Source: Accumulibacter sp. (lineage in GTDB: Bacteria > Pseudomonadota > Gammaproteobacteria > Burkholderiales > Rhodocyclaceae). Taken from it: 58,517 nucleotides of DNA. Positions 38,666-48,126 of the stretch are shown in pieces. The number at the start of each line of letters is the position of its first letter. Within the stretch, counting starts at the first letter, position 1. A program made the position numbers and the translations under genes. The DNA is taken from contig NZ_JAPUVR010000090.1 of the NCBI RefSeq assembly GCF_029255125.1, positions 1 to 58,517 of the forward strand. Direction: 5' to 3'. The notes beneath the pieces are model-generated. The model was not told where the DNA came from and made no database searches. It saw only the letters and a list, made by a program, of their open reading frames with translations.

Positions 38666-41167
38666 CTAGGGCGTGAATCCAATCGACTGCAGTGCTGCCG
38701 CCAGCTTCCGGGTGAAAACCTCAGGCGCAAACGCTTTTTCGCAGCCCGGCCTTGGTGGCCGATCGACCGTCAAGTCGTTCTTGCCGATCATCTCTGCCAG
38801 CATTCTGGTGAGTTCGCCCTCGGACTGATAGGTTGATCCAAATCCATGTTTTTGCACCATAAAAGGCGGGTTCCCGCTATTGTGAACAATGACATAGCAT
38901 GCGGCGTGGATCGCCTCAGCTACAGTCATCCCGAAATGTTCGCTCAGCTCTGGGCGCTCTTCGCTATCCACGCCAAGTCCAGCAGCGTGCACATAGACTT
39001 TCGCCTGAGCATACAAAGCAGCGATATCCCGTTTCTCTGCACCTTCGACCAAGGAAATGGGATAGCCAGCACTCGTCTCGAGGAGCTTGCCGAAATACTC
39101 CACGTCAACCCGACTTGTTTGGTCAAGCGTCCCGGCGAGCACCAGATGCCAGTTGGCCGCCGGGTTCGCCTCCAACGCGGCGATAAACGCTCGCGCAATA
39201 ACGTGCTGGTTCTTCGCGTGTCCACGATTGGAGAAGCGGCCAACGTTGAGGATGAGGTTTCGTTTGGCCGACAGGTCAGCCGCCATCCCGATCTCCCGAA
39301 CAACCGGTTCGATGACTGCGCCATTCGTTTCCCCCCAGAATCGCGACGACCAATCGCGCGTAAAGTCGGAATTGAAGGCGAAGAAATACGAGCTACGAAA
39401 GGCCTTGCTGCTCTTCCGGGATGGGAAGCTAACGATGAACATCGAGTACGGAGCGCGCGAAACCAGCGTCGACTGATACGTGGAGTTGATGAACAGGTCA
39501 AAATGCTGCGTGTCCGCCGAGCAGAAGTCGGGCTTGGTGAAAAGCAATACGGTCTGCAAATCTATGTTGAAAAGCATGGACAACCGAGCAACATCGATGC
39601 TGCTCTTCGACGCGAGGGTGAGCTCAATGCCCTTGTCCATGAAGTAGCGAGCGAATTCCAGCGCATGCGCCTCGCCTCCCCCACATGAGTTCCAGTAATC
39701 GTTGTAAATGCACACCCGCTTGCGCGGGACGGTTGGTACCGGGGCGTTGGCGACGAGCAGCAGCGCGTCCCGAAGCGCTTGGTCGTTGCATTCGCCCGCC
39801 AGCAGTTTGGGGTCTCGAGCGAGGGCATACAGTTGAAAAACCCTGCGGGCAAGGCGAAGCGTTTTCCTGCGCCGATCGGTACCGTGTTCGCGCAACACAG
39901 CCAAGATCAACAACGCACGTCGGAGAGCTACCGGTACTCGGTGGTACATGAAGATCAGACGGTTACGCTTGATCAAGTAGCTCCGGAAGGTGCTGTTAGT
40001 GCTGGCCGTTGCGCTGTGGGTGTGGAGAACGACCGATCGCGGCACGTAGAGAATCGGGAACCGCCGTCGCCGCAACCGAAGAGAGAGCTCGCTATCTTCG
40101 AAATAGGCAAAAAACTCTTCGCGAAAGGGGAGCTCAGCACCAAGAGCTGACCTGCGGACCAGCGCGGCACAACCGCACATGTAATCGACCACCGTCCGGC
40201 GATCGTATTGGCTCGCGTCAATCTCTCCATATCCCCGGTCGGCAGTAGCGAAGATCCGATGCGAAGTCGAACCAGCGTTGTTGATGACCCGGTACCAGTG
40301 GGCGACACTTCGCCACGAGTTGGCGATTTCCAGTCTCAGATGAGTGTCGCGTGACGTGTAGCCGGAGGCAACCGTTCTTTGCTCGCGCTGGATTCTCACT
40401 CTTGCCAGTTCACCCGCGGATCTGAACTCGAAAATCACTGGGTTCTCCTGTTGCGGCAGCACCAGCGTCAGGCTTGCGTTGATCGCGATATCCTCTTCGC
40501 TGTTGAGCTCATGCTCGTCCACAAACACCTTGCGATAGTCGAGGCTGTCCAGCAGGGTCGTCGCCGATAAGCTGGCTTGCTCCGTACAGGTGATCGTCAG
40601 TCGGCTGAAGAAGCGATTGAAGAGGACTTTGGGAACGGCAGAACCGGCGAACGGTCGACGACGTAGCTCGCTGACGAGCTCCGCCAGCCAGTCTTCGTGA
40701 GGGACGGTATCGTTGTTGAGAAAAGCGACCAGCTCGCCGACGGCTGCCAGATAGCCCACATTATTGGCTGCGGCGAAACCAAGGTTTCGCGTCAGTCGGA
40801 TCAGCTTCGCCGTGGGAAAGCGCTCGCGCAGATAGTCGGGCGAGCCATCCGTGGACGCGTTGTCGACAAAGACGATTTCGAAGTTGGTGTAGCTTTGGGC
40901 GGTCAGCGCGTCGCAGAGCGCCGGGAGATGGGGCAGTCCATCGAGATTGCAGATGATTATTGAAACGCGTGGTTCATGATCAAAGGCGACAGTTCTGTCG
41001 CGGTCGAATAGTTCTCCGCCGACAATGGAAGCGAAACTCTTGTCTGGCTGCCTCCTTCTCATCTTGGCGATTTCCGAGAGCGCATGTTGTAGGGTTGCCC
41101 GCGCGCCGCGCAATTGCCAATACGCCATAACGTTGCGCAGGGTCTGGCTACGCAGTCGGAGGGTCAT
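38666..41167 (-). CDS. Two-domain glycosyltransferase (GT2 + GT4)
   Basis: The 833-aa product fuses two transferases. Residues about 65-300 are a GT2 domain: RVSIIICNLDGLPHLPALCD, VFVDNASTDGSPDYL and the metal motif FLNNDTVPHEDWL. Residues about 480-830 are a GT4/GT-B domain: NVGRFSNRGHAKNQHVIARA, ALYAQAKVYVHAAGLG and the nucleotide-sugar loop ELSEHFGMTVAEAIHAA. Such fusions make two successive linkages of a repeat unit or a cap. It lies in the middle of the operon, followed with zero gap by the small GT2 gene. The insert at about residues 190-300 (ELNSEEDIAINASL and around) is not explained by either domain. Confidence 0.85.
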   Translation of the reverse strand: MTLRLRSQTLRNVMAYWQLRGARATLQHALSEIAKMRRRQPDKSFASIVGGELFDRDRTVAFDHEPRVSIIICNLDGLPHLPALCDALTAQSYTNFEIVFVDNASTDGSPDYLRERFPTAKLIRLTRNLGFAAANNVGYLAAVGELVAFLNNDTVPHEDWLAELVSELRRRPFAGSAVPKVLFNRFFSRLTITCTEQASLSATTLLDSLDYRKVFVDEHELNSEEDIAINASLTLVLPQQENPVIFEFRSAGELARVRIQREQRTVASGYTSRDTHLRLEIANSWRSVAHWYRVINNAGSTSHRIFATADRGYGEIDASQYDRRTVVDYMCGCAALVRRSALGAELPFREEFFAYFEDSELSLRLRRRRFPILYVPRSVVLHTHSATASTNSTFRSYLIKRNRLIFMYHRVPVALRRALLILAVLREHGTDRRRKTLRLARRVFQLYALARDPKLLAGECNDQALRDALLLVANAPVPTVPRKRVCIYNDYWNSCGGGEAHALEFARYFMDKGIELTLASKSSIDVARLSMLFNIDLQTVLLFTKPDFCSADTQHFDLFINSTYQSTLVSRAPYSMFIVSFPSRKSSKAFRSSYFFAFNSDFTRDWSSRFWGETNGAVIEPVVREIGMAADLSAKRNLILNVGRFSNRGHAKNQHVIARAFIAALEANPAANWHLVLAGTLDQTSRVDVEYFGKLLETSAGYPISLVEGAEKRDIAALYAQAKVYVHAAGLGVDSEERPELSEHFGMTVAEAIHAACYVIVHNSGNPPFMVQKHGFGSTYQSEGELTRMLAEMIGKNDLTVDRPPRPGCEKAFAPEVFTRKLAAALQSIGFTP

Positions 41168-41344
41168 TCGTCGGTCTCACGTGAAAGTTGACAGTCGCTG
41201 TCGATCACCCAGGATGCCTGCCAGAACCATCAGCCGGCGCCACCAGGCGGGAAACAGGCCCACCTTGCGCGGCGCCCGCTCGCATCGACAACGCTCTGCT
41301 GGCCGGTGCGAACAGCCCCTTTCCGATCGTGCGTAGCCACCGAA

Positions 41345-42805
41345 TCAAGGGCATGACCGCGGAGTGCGCCTGCGCGTTCGCCATTGGCTCCTTCGGTGTA
41401 TCCAGCGCAGGGGCGCGGTCAGCCGCCAAGACCACGAGGCAAGGGTATTGCCTAAGGTACGTTCGACCACAGCGTGGCGTTCGCTCATTTCGTCGAGCTG
41501 CAACCGCAGCGCTGCTATGCGGTAGCACATACTGTGCGTCTTCGATTGCCAGAAACTCATCAGTCCACGCTCGGTCAGTCCGAGGCCGAGCGGCCGAAAG
41601 CGTGCACCATCGTCGATGCAATGCCGCCGTTGGCGAACGTAATCCAGGTGAAATTGATAGATCGCCAACTCGCTGGGTTCGGACAGACGCCAGCGTAGGT
41701 AGCCAGGGTCGAACACGAATTCATAGGGAACAAGATAGCCAAAAAGCAGGAAGTTCAAAGCCCGCAGGTGGTCGGCCGAGGTCCGGTTTGCTGGTGCAGC
41801 GCCAAGGTGCCCTTGTGCGGCGAATCGGAAGGGGCTGTCGCCCAGAATGATCGAATGGCGATCGAACAGCAGCGCCTCGAGCCCTACGCTCGAGTTGATC
41901 GTTGCAATGCCGGCACAGCGCCTAATGAACTCGATCGAGTTGGCAGATTGATCGACGTTTGCGCAGACCTGACCATAGTCGTGCAAGCCGCCGGGATGTT
42001 TGCGTACCAGAATGTTGTTGTCGCCGTAGGCAGAAGCGACCGCAGCGATCAGCCGTTCGTTGCTCCAACCATTGGCGTAGGCAATGATGTTGGAGTCATT
42101 CTCGACTTGTAGGGCAACACCCATTTCAAAGTCGTGGCCGCTCGCTGGCGCCGCTACCGAACGCGTTACGACCAGGAGGTCACGGAGTTCCTGCGTGCCA
42201 AGGACCGGAACGTCAGCGGAATCTGTCTCGCGCAGGAAACGCTCGTAGCGCTGCGCTGATTCGGTGTTCCCGTTGACGCCGGAGCGGTCAAAGTAAGCGG
42301 TCCAGTGGTAGCACGGGCCGCGCAAGGGACCAAGCTCGCCGTGCACAACAGGCAGGCCGTACTCGGCGGCAACCGCCGAAAGACTAGGCATGTTGCACCA
42401 TGTGAGAACTGCCTCGACCTCGTACTCGCAGGTCGATTCATCAAGCACGCGGCGTAGAGCGCTCTCAAACTGCGGGCAGCGTTCGCTGAGAATCCGGCGC
42501 ATCACACCGTCAGCAGTCGGCTCGAGCGCCTGCCAATCGAAAAACACATCGTCGGGCATCACGTAGCGTGTGTACAAATCAAGCTCGGCTTGTGCCGGGA
42601 TCCGGAAACCATAAATCTCCTGAGACTCGGTCGAGATGTCGCGCCGCGCGGAGCGCTGGTACTCTTCGGGTGAGCGGAAGTATGCCGCTGACCCGATGAA
42701 GGCAATCTCCTGAGGTGTGAAATGCGCGATCTGTTTGTAGAGAACCCACAGGTACAGCGCCGGTTGCCCGCGTGCCGGAAATGGCAGTAGATACGACAGG
42801 AACAT
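41345..42805 (-). CDS. Capsule-type/GT99-like glycosyltransferase
   Basis: The 486-aa soluble product has no signal peptide. The C-terminal half contains RRCAGIATINSSVGLEALLF with a preceding HPGGLHDYGQV, a pattern of the capsule-synthesis (KpsS/LipB) and beta-Kdo transferase families, where the NSSVGLEAL loop binds the sugar nucleotide. The N-terminal half (PEEYQRSARRDI, PVVHGELGPLRGPCYHW) resembles the N-terminal domain of WbbB-like GT99 enzymes. It could cap or start the chain. It starts 3 bp after the stop of the upstream methyltransferase gene. The assignment to subfamily is tentative. Confidence 0.65.
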   Translation of the reverse strand: MFLSYLLPFPARGQPALYLWVLYKQIAHFTPQEIAFIGSAAYFRSPEEYQRSARRDISTESQEIYGFRIPAQAELDLYTRYVMPDDVFFDWQALEPTADGVMRRILSERCPQFESALRRVLDESTCEYEVEAVLTWCNMPSLSAVAAEYGLPVVHGELGPLRGPCYHWTAYFDRSGVNGNTESAQRYERFLRETDSADVPVLGTQELRDLLVVTRSVAAPASGHDFEMGVALQVENDSNIIAYANGWSNERLIAAVASAYGDNNILVRKHPGGLHDYGQVCANVDQSANSIEFIRRCAGIATINSSVGLEALLFDRHSIILGDSPFRFAAQGHLGAAPANRTSADHLRALNFLLFGYLVPYEFVFDPGYLRWRLSEPSELAIYQFHLDYVRQRRHCIDDGARFRPLGLGLTERGLMSFWQSKTHSMCYRIAALRLQLDEMSERHAVVERTLGNTLASWSWRLTAPLRWIHRRSQWRTRRRTPRSCP

Positions 42806-42808
42806 GCG

Positions 42809-43537
42809 TCAGCCCCTTCGTGTAAAGACCATGATCAGCACCTGGCCGTCGGCTCCGGGGCGAACGTGCATCGCTTCCGGAGGGAGCGGCTGCACAATAC
42901 GGCCGGCTTCGAAATGGTAGAGATCTTGTGCGTAGGACATTGCGAAGGCGAAAAGACCGTCTTTCGTTGCCAAGTCAATCAGTTCCTTCTGCGCATAATG
43001 ACAATGGTGAAATGGATTAGGGTTCAGTTCCAGCGACCAGCAAGCTGAATTTGGGCTCGATACGACCAGCAAGCCACCCGGTTTCAGGCTTTGCGCGAGG
43101 ACCTGAAGAAAGGTTTCGCCCTGCGCGACATGTTCAATCGACTCCAGGCACACGACGAAGTCGAACGCCGCGCACGGTAAGAGGAAAGGAAAGACTTTTG
43201 CGCAATAGAAGGTCTTGGGGCCGGAAAAATGACTATTTGCCAGCGCGATCGCCTCACAGGACGCGTCTATCCCCAATACGGGGCAATTAACCCTCTGGCT
43301 GATCATGTGGGTGCCATAGCCGGTCCCGCAGAAGACATCAAGACCAAATCCATGGCAATGCATCGGGTATCTCTGGTTAACGAGGCACACTGCCAACTCA
43401 TAGCGCGCAACATGGTCGAAGCGAACTTGCTCGAGCGTCGTTGCGGTCTGCCTTTCCCCGCTATGCAGGGCAAAGCGTTCGGGTTCAGGTCGGCTGGTCG
43501 GGTGCTGCCGGAGAAGCCACCGAAGAATGTCTTTCAC
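42809..43537 (-). CDS. SAM-dependent methyltransferase, class I
   Basis: The 242-aa product (GTG start overlapping the upstream Wzt stop) has the class I SAM fold: GLDVFCGTGYGTHMI is motif I, PVLGIDASCEAIALANSHF motif II and FDFVVCLESIEHV motif III/IV. LKPGGLLVVSSPN is the post-IV strand. In ABC-exported O-antigens, methylation of the non-reducing end often stops chain growth and serves as the export tag recognised by Wzt. The place directly after wzt fits such a cap, but the sugar substrate is unknown. Confidence 0.85.
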   Translation of the reverse strand: MKDILRWLLRQHPTSRPEPERFALHSGERQTATTLEQVRFDHVARYELAVCLVNQRYPMHCHGFGLDVFCGTGYGTHMISQRVNCPVLGIDASCEAIALANSHFSGPKTFYCAKVFPFLLPCAAFDFVVCLESIEHVAQGETFLQVLAQSLKPGGLLVVSSPNSACWSLELNPNPFHHCHYAQKELIDLATKDGLFAFAMSYAQDLYHFEAGRIVQPLPPEAMHVRPGADGQVLIMVFTRRG

Positions 43538-44766
43538 CGCGCTTCCTTGCTGTCCATCGATGCTCGCTCTTCGATTGTCCACTGTGCTCGATACTGCTGT
43601 CCGGCGACGCCTACGCGATCGGCGCATACCTCAAGGCTGGCCACGTCCTTCTGCCAGTCATAGTGCGTCACCATATCAGCCGACAGAACGAGGGCGGAAA
43701 GCCGGTAGTCGCCAGCGTTCAGTGAGAAGGAGTCAATCAAAGCCAGAACTTGGATCTCCCTGTTCGCCATCAGATCGATGCTCATGCCGGAAAGCTGGCT
43801 ATTGCACTCGGCAACGACTTCATCGGCCAGACTGACAAAAACCAAGTCGAGGCAGACATTGGTGATCGCTACCTGACTGTAGACAGCAAGCCGCACGCCG
43901 AGAGGCTGTCCCTGCCGGATTGAACGGACTTTCCGACCGCTGGCGTCGATGAACTCGACCGAGTGAATGCGTGCAGTGCCTAACCCCTGACGGCTTGGCT
44001 GAACCCGCGCATCGAATAAGCGGTGATAGCACGAGATCGCTTCAGGTGGCTGCCCGTGGAAGACAGCCCGGCCATGATCGAGCACCAGCACGCGAGTGGA
44101 AAGGCGGCTGATCGCTGCCATTGCATGCGAAACGAAGACAATTGCGCAACGCGATGCCAAATGACCGATGCAGTTGTAGCACTTGCTGCGGAATCCCGCG
44201 TCGCCCACCGCGAGAACCTCATCGATGAGCAGGACATCCGGTTCCACTTGCGCAGCAATGGCAAAACCGAGGCGAACGTACATGCCTGAGCTGTAGTGTT
44301 TGACCGGGGAATCGATAAAGGCGCCGATATCAGCGAAGTCGACGATCGCATCAAACTTCTTGCCGATCTCTTCCTTTGACATGCCGAGAATGGCGCCGTT
44401 CACGAAGATATTCTCGCGTCCGGTCAGCATCGGATGAAACCCGGCGCCAACCTCGATGAGCGCACCAACTCGGTGCGCGATCTCGACCCGCCCCTGATCG
44501 GGTGCGATAATGCCGTTGAGAAGCTTCAGGAGAGTGGATTTCCCAGCGCCGTTTGGTCCAATGATCCCAAGGCATTCGCCCCGCCCGACTTGGAAGTTGA
44601 TGTCTTCAAGCGACCAGAACTCGCCTTCTCGCAGCGTTGCGCCGCGTCGGGACTGGCCCAGGAAATCTCGAGTGAGGTCGGCAACACCGTAGAGCATGTT
44701 ATGCTTGAGCGACTTGCCGAACTTCTTGCCGAGCCGTTCGACGCTGATCAGCGGCTCCTCAGACAT
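43534..44766 (-). CDS. wzt: Polysaccharide ABC exporter ATP-binding protein (Wzt)
   Basis: The 410-aa product has a standard ATPase domain (about residues 30-245): Walker A GIIGPNGAGKSTLLKLL, a Q-loop region, HYSSGMYVRLGFAIA as signature and VLLIDEVLAVGD as Walker B. The C-terminal 150 residues form a beta-rich domain (GTARIHSVEFIDASGRKVRS), as in Wzt proteins that bind the terminal modification of the glycan. It overlaps the permease gene by one base (TGATG). Together they export undecaprenyl-linked polysaccharide across the inner membrane. The extended C-terminus means chain-end recognition. Confidence 0.93.
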   Translation of the reverse strand: MSEEPLISVERLGKKFGKSLKHNMLYGVADLTRDFLGQSRRGATLREGEFWSLEDINFQVGRGECLGIIGPNGAGKSTLLKLLNGIIAPDQGRVEIAHRVGALIEVGAGFHPMLTGRENIFVNGAILGMSKEEIGKKFDAIVDFADIGAFIDSPVKHYSSGMYVRLGFAIAAQVEPDVLLIDEVLAVGDAGFRSKCYNCIGHLASRCAIVFVSHAMAAISRLSTRVLVLDHGRAVFHGQPPEAISCYHRLFDARVQPSRQGLGTARIHSVEFIDASGRKVRSIRQGQPLGVRLAVYSQVAITNVCLDLVFVSLADEVVAECNSQLSGMSIDLMANREIQVLALIDSFSLNAGDYRLSALVLSADMVTHYDWQKDVASLEVCADRVGVAGQQYRAQWTIEERASMDSKEAR

Positions 44767-45617
44767 CAGATTCTTTCAACGACTCTTGTCTGAGCAACGC
44801 AAAACAGCCGCCAGCCAACCAGCAGCAGCAGTACCGAGAACGTTGCGCTTGCGAGAAAAGCGGCTAGCATGCTGGCCGTCCCGTACAAAATCAACTCGCG
44901 CGGAAAGCCGATCAAATAGTTGATTGGATTGTATGTGTTTAGCGTGGCCAGCGGCGAGCCAGCGGCCACCGGGTAAAGAATGGGCGTCAGGATGAGAAGG
45001 CCCGCCAACAAGGTGCCAAGCGCGTTGATGATGTCGCGCAGAAGACTGCCGACGATCGCCAGGATGAAGCCGACCGCAAGCGTGAAAAGGAATAAAGGTA
45101 GTGTGCAGAGGAGGGCAAGCGCAAGACTGTGGGGAGTCGATCCGAAGCTGACAAACACCGCGCCGGTCAGCAGGCCGCGGATCAGGAATTCCACCCCGCC
45201 TTGTGCTGCGGCAGAAAAGACCAGGGCCGAACGCGTGAAGTTGATCTTCGCCAGCATGCTGCTTGCATTGATCAGACAGCTTGCGCAGGCGCTCACCCCG
45301 GTTGCGAACAAGGTCCAGTAGGTCAAACCGGTCATTGCATAGACCGGATACGGAACACCGACTTCGCCAAGTGTGACGAGTCCCGAGCGATTCATTAGCA
45401 GAAAGACGCCAACCGTCGCCAAGGGCAGGATCAAGGCCCAGGCGATACCAAGAATCGACTGGCGGTAGCGGCCGCTGAAGTCGCGAATGAACAGACACCA
45501 TACCAGTTCGCTGGTTCGGGCAAACCTCTCAGAAACTGAACGCAGACGGTCCAGCCGACCGCCCTCGCCAGTGACGAGTGCTCCATCCGGAGTATAGATG
45601 ACCTTCCTGAGCGTCAT
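44766..45617 (-). CDS. wzm: Polysaccharide ABC exporter permease (Wzm)
   Basis: The 283-aa ABC-2-type permease has six helices: LGIAWALILPLATVGVFLL, the next with TYWTLFATGVSACASCLI, and a C-terminal pair near LLLLVGWRLFCV. RYRQSILGIAWALILPL is the family's first conserved loop-helix. It forms the channel for the glycan with Wzt. Start 45617 (MTLRK) has AGGAAG at good spacing; an upstream ATG at 45686 overlapping the previous stop is an alternative. Confidence 0.9.
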   Translation of the reverse strand: MTLRKVIYTPDGALVTGEGGRLDRLRSVSERFARTSELVWCLFIRDFSGRYRQSILGIAWALILPLATVGVFLLMNRSGLVTLGEVGVPYPVYAMTGLTYWTLFATGVSACASCLINASSMLAKINFTRSALVFSAAAQGGVEFLIRGLLTGAVFVSFGSTPHSLALALLCTLPLFLFTLAVGFILAIVGSLLRDIINALGTLLAGLLILTPILYPVAAGSPLATLNTYNPINYLIGFPRELILYGTASMLAAFLASATFSVLLLLVGWRLFCVAQTRVVERI

Positions 45618-45682
45618 TCCGGGCTTCCTATCGTGATTGGAGCAAGATCGACCATCGCGCAGTACGACAGGTGGGCTGACGG

Positions 45683-46744
45683 TCATGGGGTCACGATCCC
45701 GAACCGAGTTTTCCGCTGCCGCAAATGCCACTCCAGCGTCCGCCATATCGCTTCGTCGAGATCAGTGTATACCCGCAGCCCGCAGTGCTCACGTGCCCGA
45801 TCGATGCTCGGTACGTAGCACTCAGCCGGTCCGTTCCCCGGCGTGCCGAGGATTCGCAACTCGGCCTGGCCGGTGAGCGCGGCGATGCGTGTGGCCAGTT
45901 CGGCAATCGTTACTGCTTCGTCCGAGCCCACATTGTACGCCGTACCCGGTTTTCCCTGCAGCAGAAGGGTCAACAGCCAGACGACCAGGTCGCCGGCATA
46001 AAGATAGCTGCGGATCGCCCGGCCGTCGCCGTGCACGGTGATCGGTTCACCAGCCATTGCGTCACGGATGAAGTTGCCCGCGGCGAAGCGGGCGTCGACC
46101 GGTAGATGCGGACCGAGAAAGGAGAAACAGCGCGCGACGACGATCGGCAAGTCGGCATTGGCGGCGCAGAATTGTTCGACCAGCCGCTTGCCGTTCCCGT
46201 ACGCCGACGCGGCGTTCATCGGGTCGGGGGCAGTGCAACAGGTTTCCGGGATCTGCTCGAGGTGCGCGCCGGGCCGACCATATACCGCCCCCGAACTCGT
46301 CACCAGAAGGCGCGCGCCGCCTGATCGCCGAGCGACCTCGAGCACGTGCCGGATGCCCATCAGCTTCTCCACGAGCATCCGGTGCGCATCGGTTTCGCCC
46401 GCGTAGGCGCTGGTTGCCGTGGCCAGGTGGAGTATGAAGTCGGGTGGCTGATGCGGACAGGCAAAATCGCCCGCAGTCCCGGCGATCCAGTTACACGCCA
46501 TTTCCTTTTCGAGGTGCTGCAGGCGTGCGCGCTGCTGGGCGGGAGTTCGGCTGACGATGCTCACCTGCAAACCAAGCTTGCACGCGGCATTTGCAGCCGC
46601 CAGGGCAGAGAGAATCCAGGTTCCGAAAAAGCCGGTTCCGCCGGTGATCAGGAGGTGTCGCCCGGCAAGTTGCTGCCACAATGGTGCGCAACGCTCGACG
46701 ATCTGCGCCAGGTCGACGAGCGGCACCGTGACGGGCCGCGGCAT
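45683..46744 (-). CDS. NAD-dependent epimerase/dehydratase, CDP-abequose-synthase-like
   Basis: The 353-aa short-chain dehydrogenase has the glycine motif LLITGGTGFFGTWILSAL and the active-site Ser-Tyr-Lys arrangement (TSSGAVYGRPG, then SAYGNGKRLVEQ). It has an N-terminal extension VDLAQIVERCAPLWQQLAG that is typical of CDP-abequose (RfbJ) and related reductases. With RfbG and RfbH next to it, it likely reduces a CDP-3,6-dideoxy-4-keto sugar to CDP-abequose, CDP-paratose or a similar 3,6-dideoxyhexose. The product stereochemistry cannot be read from sequence. ATG 46744 is chosen; GTG 46816 overlapping the RfbH stop is possible. Confidence 0.82.
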   Translation of the reverse strand: MPRPVTVPLVDLAQIVERCAPLWQQLAGRHLLITGGTGFFGTWILSALAAANAACKLGLQVSIVSRTPAQQRARLQHLEKEMACNWIAGTAGDFACPHQPPDFILHLATATSAYAGETDAHRMLVEKLMGIRHVLEVARRSGGARLLVTSSGAVYGRPGAHLEQIPETCCTAPDPMNAASAYGNGKRLVEQFCAANADLPIVVARCFSFLGPHLPVDARFAAGNFIRDAMAGEPITVHGDGRAIRSYLYAGDLVVWLLTLLLQGKPGTAYNVGSDEAVTIAELATRIAALTGQAELRILGTPGNGPAECYVPSIDRAREHCGLRVYTDLDEAIWRTLEWHLRQRKTRFGIVTP

Positions 46745-46812
46745 CCCGGCGAGTCCCCGATGCGTCTGGCGGGTGCCCTCGCCAGCGTCTTCGACGCCGG
46801 CAGAGCACGGCC

Positions 46813-48126
46813 TCACAGCCCAACGCCCATGAAGTGGCCCAGCTTTTCGACGACGTAATCGAGCATCGTTTCGCTCAGCCCCGGCCATAGACCAAGCCAG
46901 AAGCTGTCGTTCATGACACGATCAGTCGCGCCAAGCGAACCGGCGACGCGGTAATGACGCCCGGCCATGTAGGGTTGCCGGGTCAGATTGCCGGCAAAGA
47001 TCAGACGCGTGCCGATACGGTGCTCGTCGAGGTAGCGCAACAGGTCGACGCGGTCACAAGCGGCGGCCGCTTGCAAGGTGAGCGGGAAACCAAACCAGGC
47101 GGGCCGACTGCGCGGCGTGGCTTGCGGCAGGAGCAGGAAGTCCTGCAGCGGAGCGAGCCGCGCCGCCAGATAGGCGAAGTTGCGCTGGCGTGCGTCGACG
47201 AACTCGGCCAGGCGGTCGATCTGCGCCAGTCCGCAGGCGGCCTGAATGTCGGTGATCTTCAGGTTGTAGCCGAGTTGTGCGTAGATGTATTTGTGGTCGT
47301 AGCCAAATGGCAACTCGCCAAGCTGCCGGGCGAAACGCCGACCGCAAGTGTTGTCGTAGCCTGTCGGGCAGTAGCAATCGCGGCCCCAGTCGCGCAGCGA
47401 TTCAAGGATGCGCTTCAGTTCGGCGCTGCGCGTGAATACGGCGCCGCCCTCGCCGGTCGTAATGTGGTGCGCGGGGTAGAAGCTGAGCGTTCCGATGTCG
47501 CCAAAGCCACCGACCGGACGGTCGTCGTAGGTCGAGCCGAGCGCGTCGCAGCAGTCTTCGATCAGCCATAGGCCGTGTTGGCGGGCAATTCGGCAGACTT
47601 CGTCGACTTCGAACGGGTTGCCCAGCGTGTGCGCCAGCATGATCGCGCGCGTGCGATCGGAAATCGCGTCTTCGATGCGCTCGACAGCGATGTTGTAGGT
47701 GGGCAGCGCAAGATCGACGAAGACCGGCACACAGCCGTTCTGCAGGATCGGGTTGACCGTCGTTGGAAAGCTCGCCGCCACCGTGATCACTTCGTCGCCG
47801 GGTCGCAGGGCGCGTTCGCCCAGGCTGGGCGAGGCCAGTGCGCTGAACGCCAGCAGGTTGGCCGAAGAACCCGAGTTGGTCGTCAGGACGTAGTCAATCC
47901 CCAGATGGTCGGCAAGCGCGCGCTCGAAAGCGCTGTTGAAGCGGCCGCCGGTGAGCCAGCCGTCGAGCACGGCGTCGACCATGTTCGACAGTTCGCTCGC
48001 GCCAATCAACTTGCCGGCGGGCGGGATCGGCGTGCTGCCCGCACGAAAGGCGTTGCCGGTGCTCATACCGGCGGCGTACGTTTCGACCAGCTCGATAATT
48101 TGTCGGCGCAGCAGGTCGGCGCTCAT
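46813..48126 (-). CDS. rfbH: CDP-6-deoxy-L-threo-D-glycero-4-hexulose-3-dehydrase (RfbH)
   Basis: The 437-aa product is the E1 enzyme that, with PMP and a [2Fe-2S] cluster, removes the C3 hydroxyl. It has an aminotransferase fold with SFYPAHHITTGEGGAV, where the usual PLP lysine is His, the hallmark of E1. The cluster ligands are visible in RDCYCPTGYDNTCG. It overlaps rfbG by four bases (ATGA) and precedes the reductase. An E3-type reductase (RfbI) is not in the window and must be supplied elsewhere. Confidence 0.94.
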   Translation of the reverse strand: MSADLLRRQIIELVETYAAGMSTGNAFRAGSTPIPPAGKLIGASELSNMVDAVLDGWLTGGRFNSAFERALADHLGIDYVLTTNSGSSANLLAFSALASPSLGERALRPGDEVITVAASFPTTVNPILQNGCVPVFVDLALPTYNIAVERIEDAISDRTRAIMLAHTLGNPFEVDEVCRIARQHGLWLIEDCCDALGSTYDDRPVGGFGDIGTLSFYPAHHITTGEGGAVFTRSAELKRILESLRDWGRDCYCPTGYDNTCGRRFARQLGELPFGYDHKYIYAQLGYNLKITDIQAACGLAQIDRLAEFVDARQRNFAYLAARLAPLQDFLLLPQATPRSRPAWFGFPLTLQAAAACDRVDLLRYLDEHRIGTRLIFAGNLTRQPYMAGRHYRVAGSLGATDRVMNDSFWLGLWPGLSETMLDYVVEKLGHFMGVGL

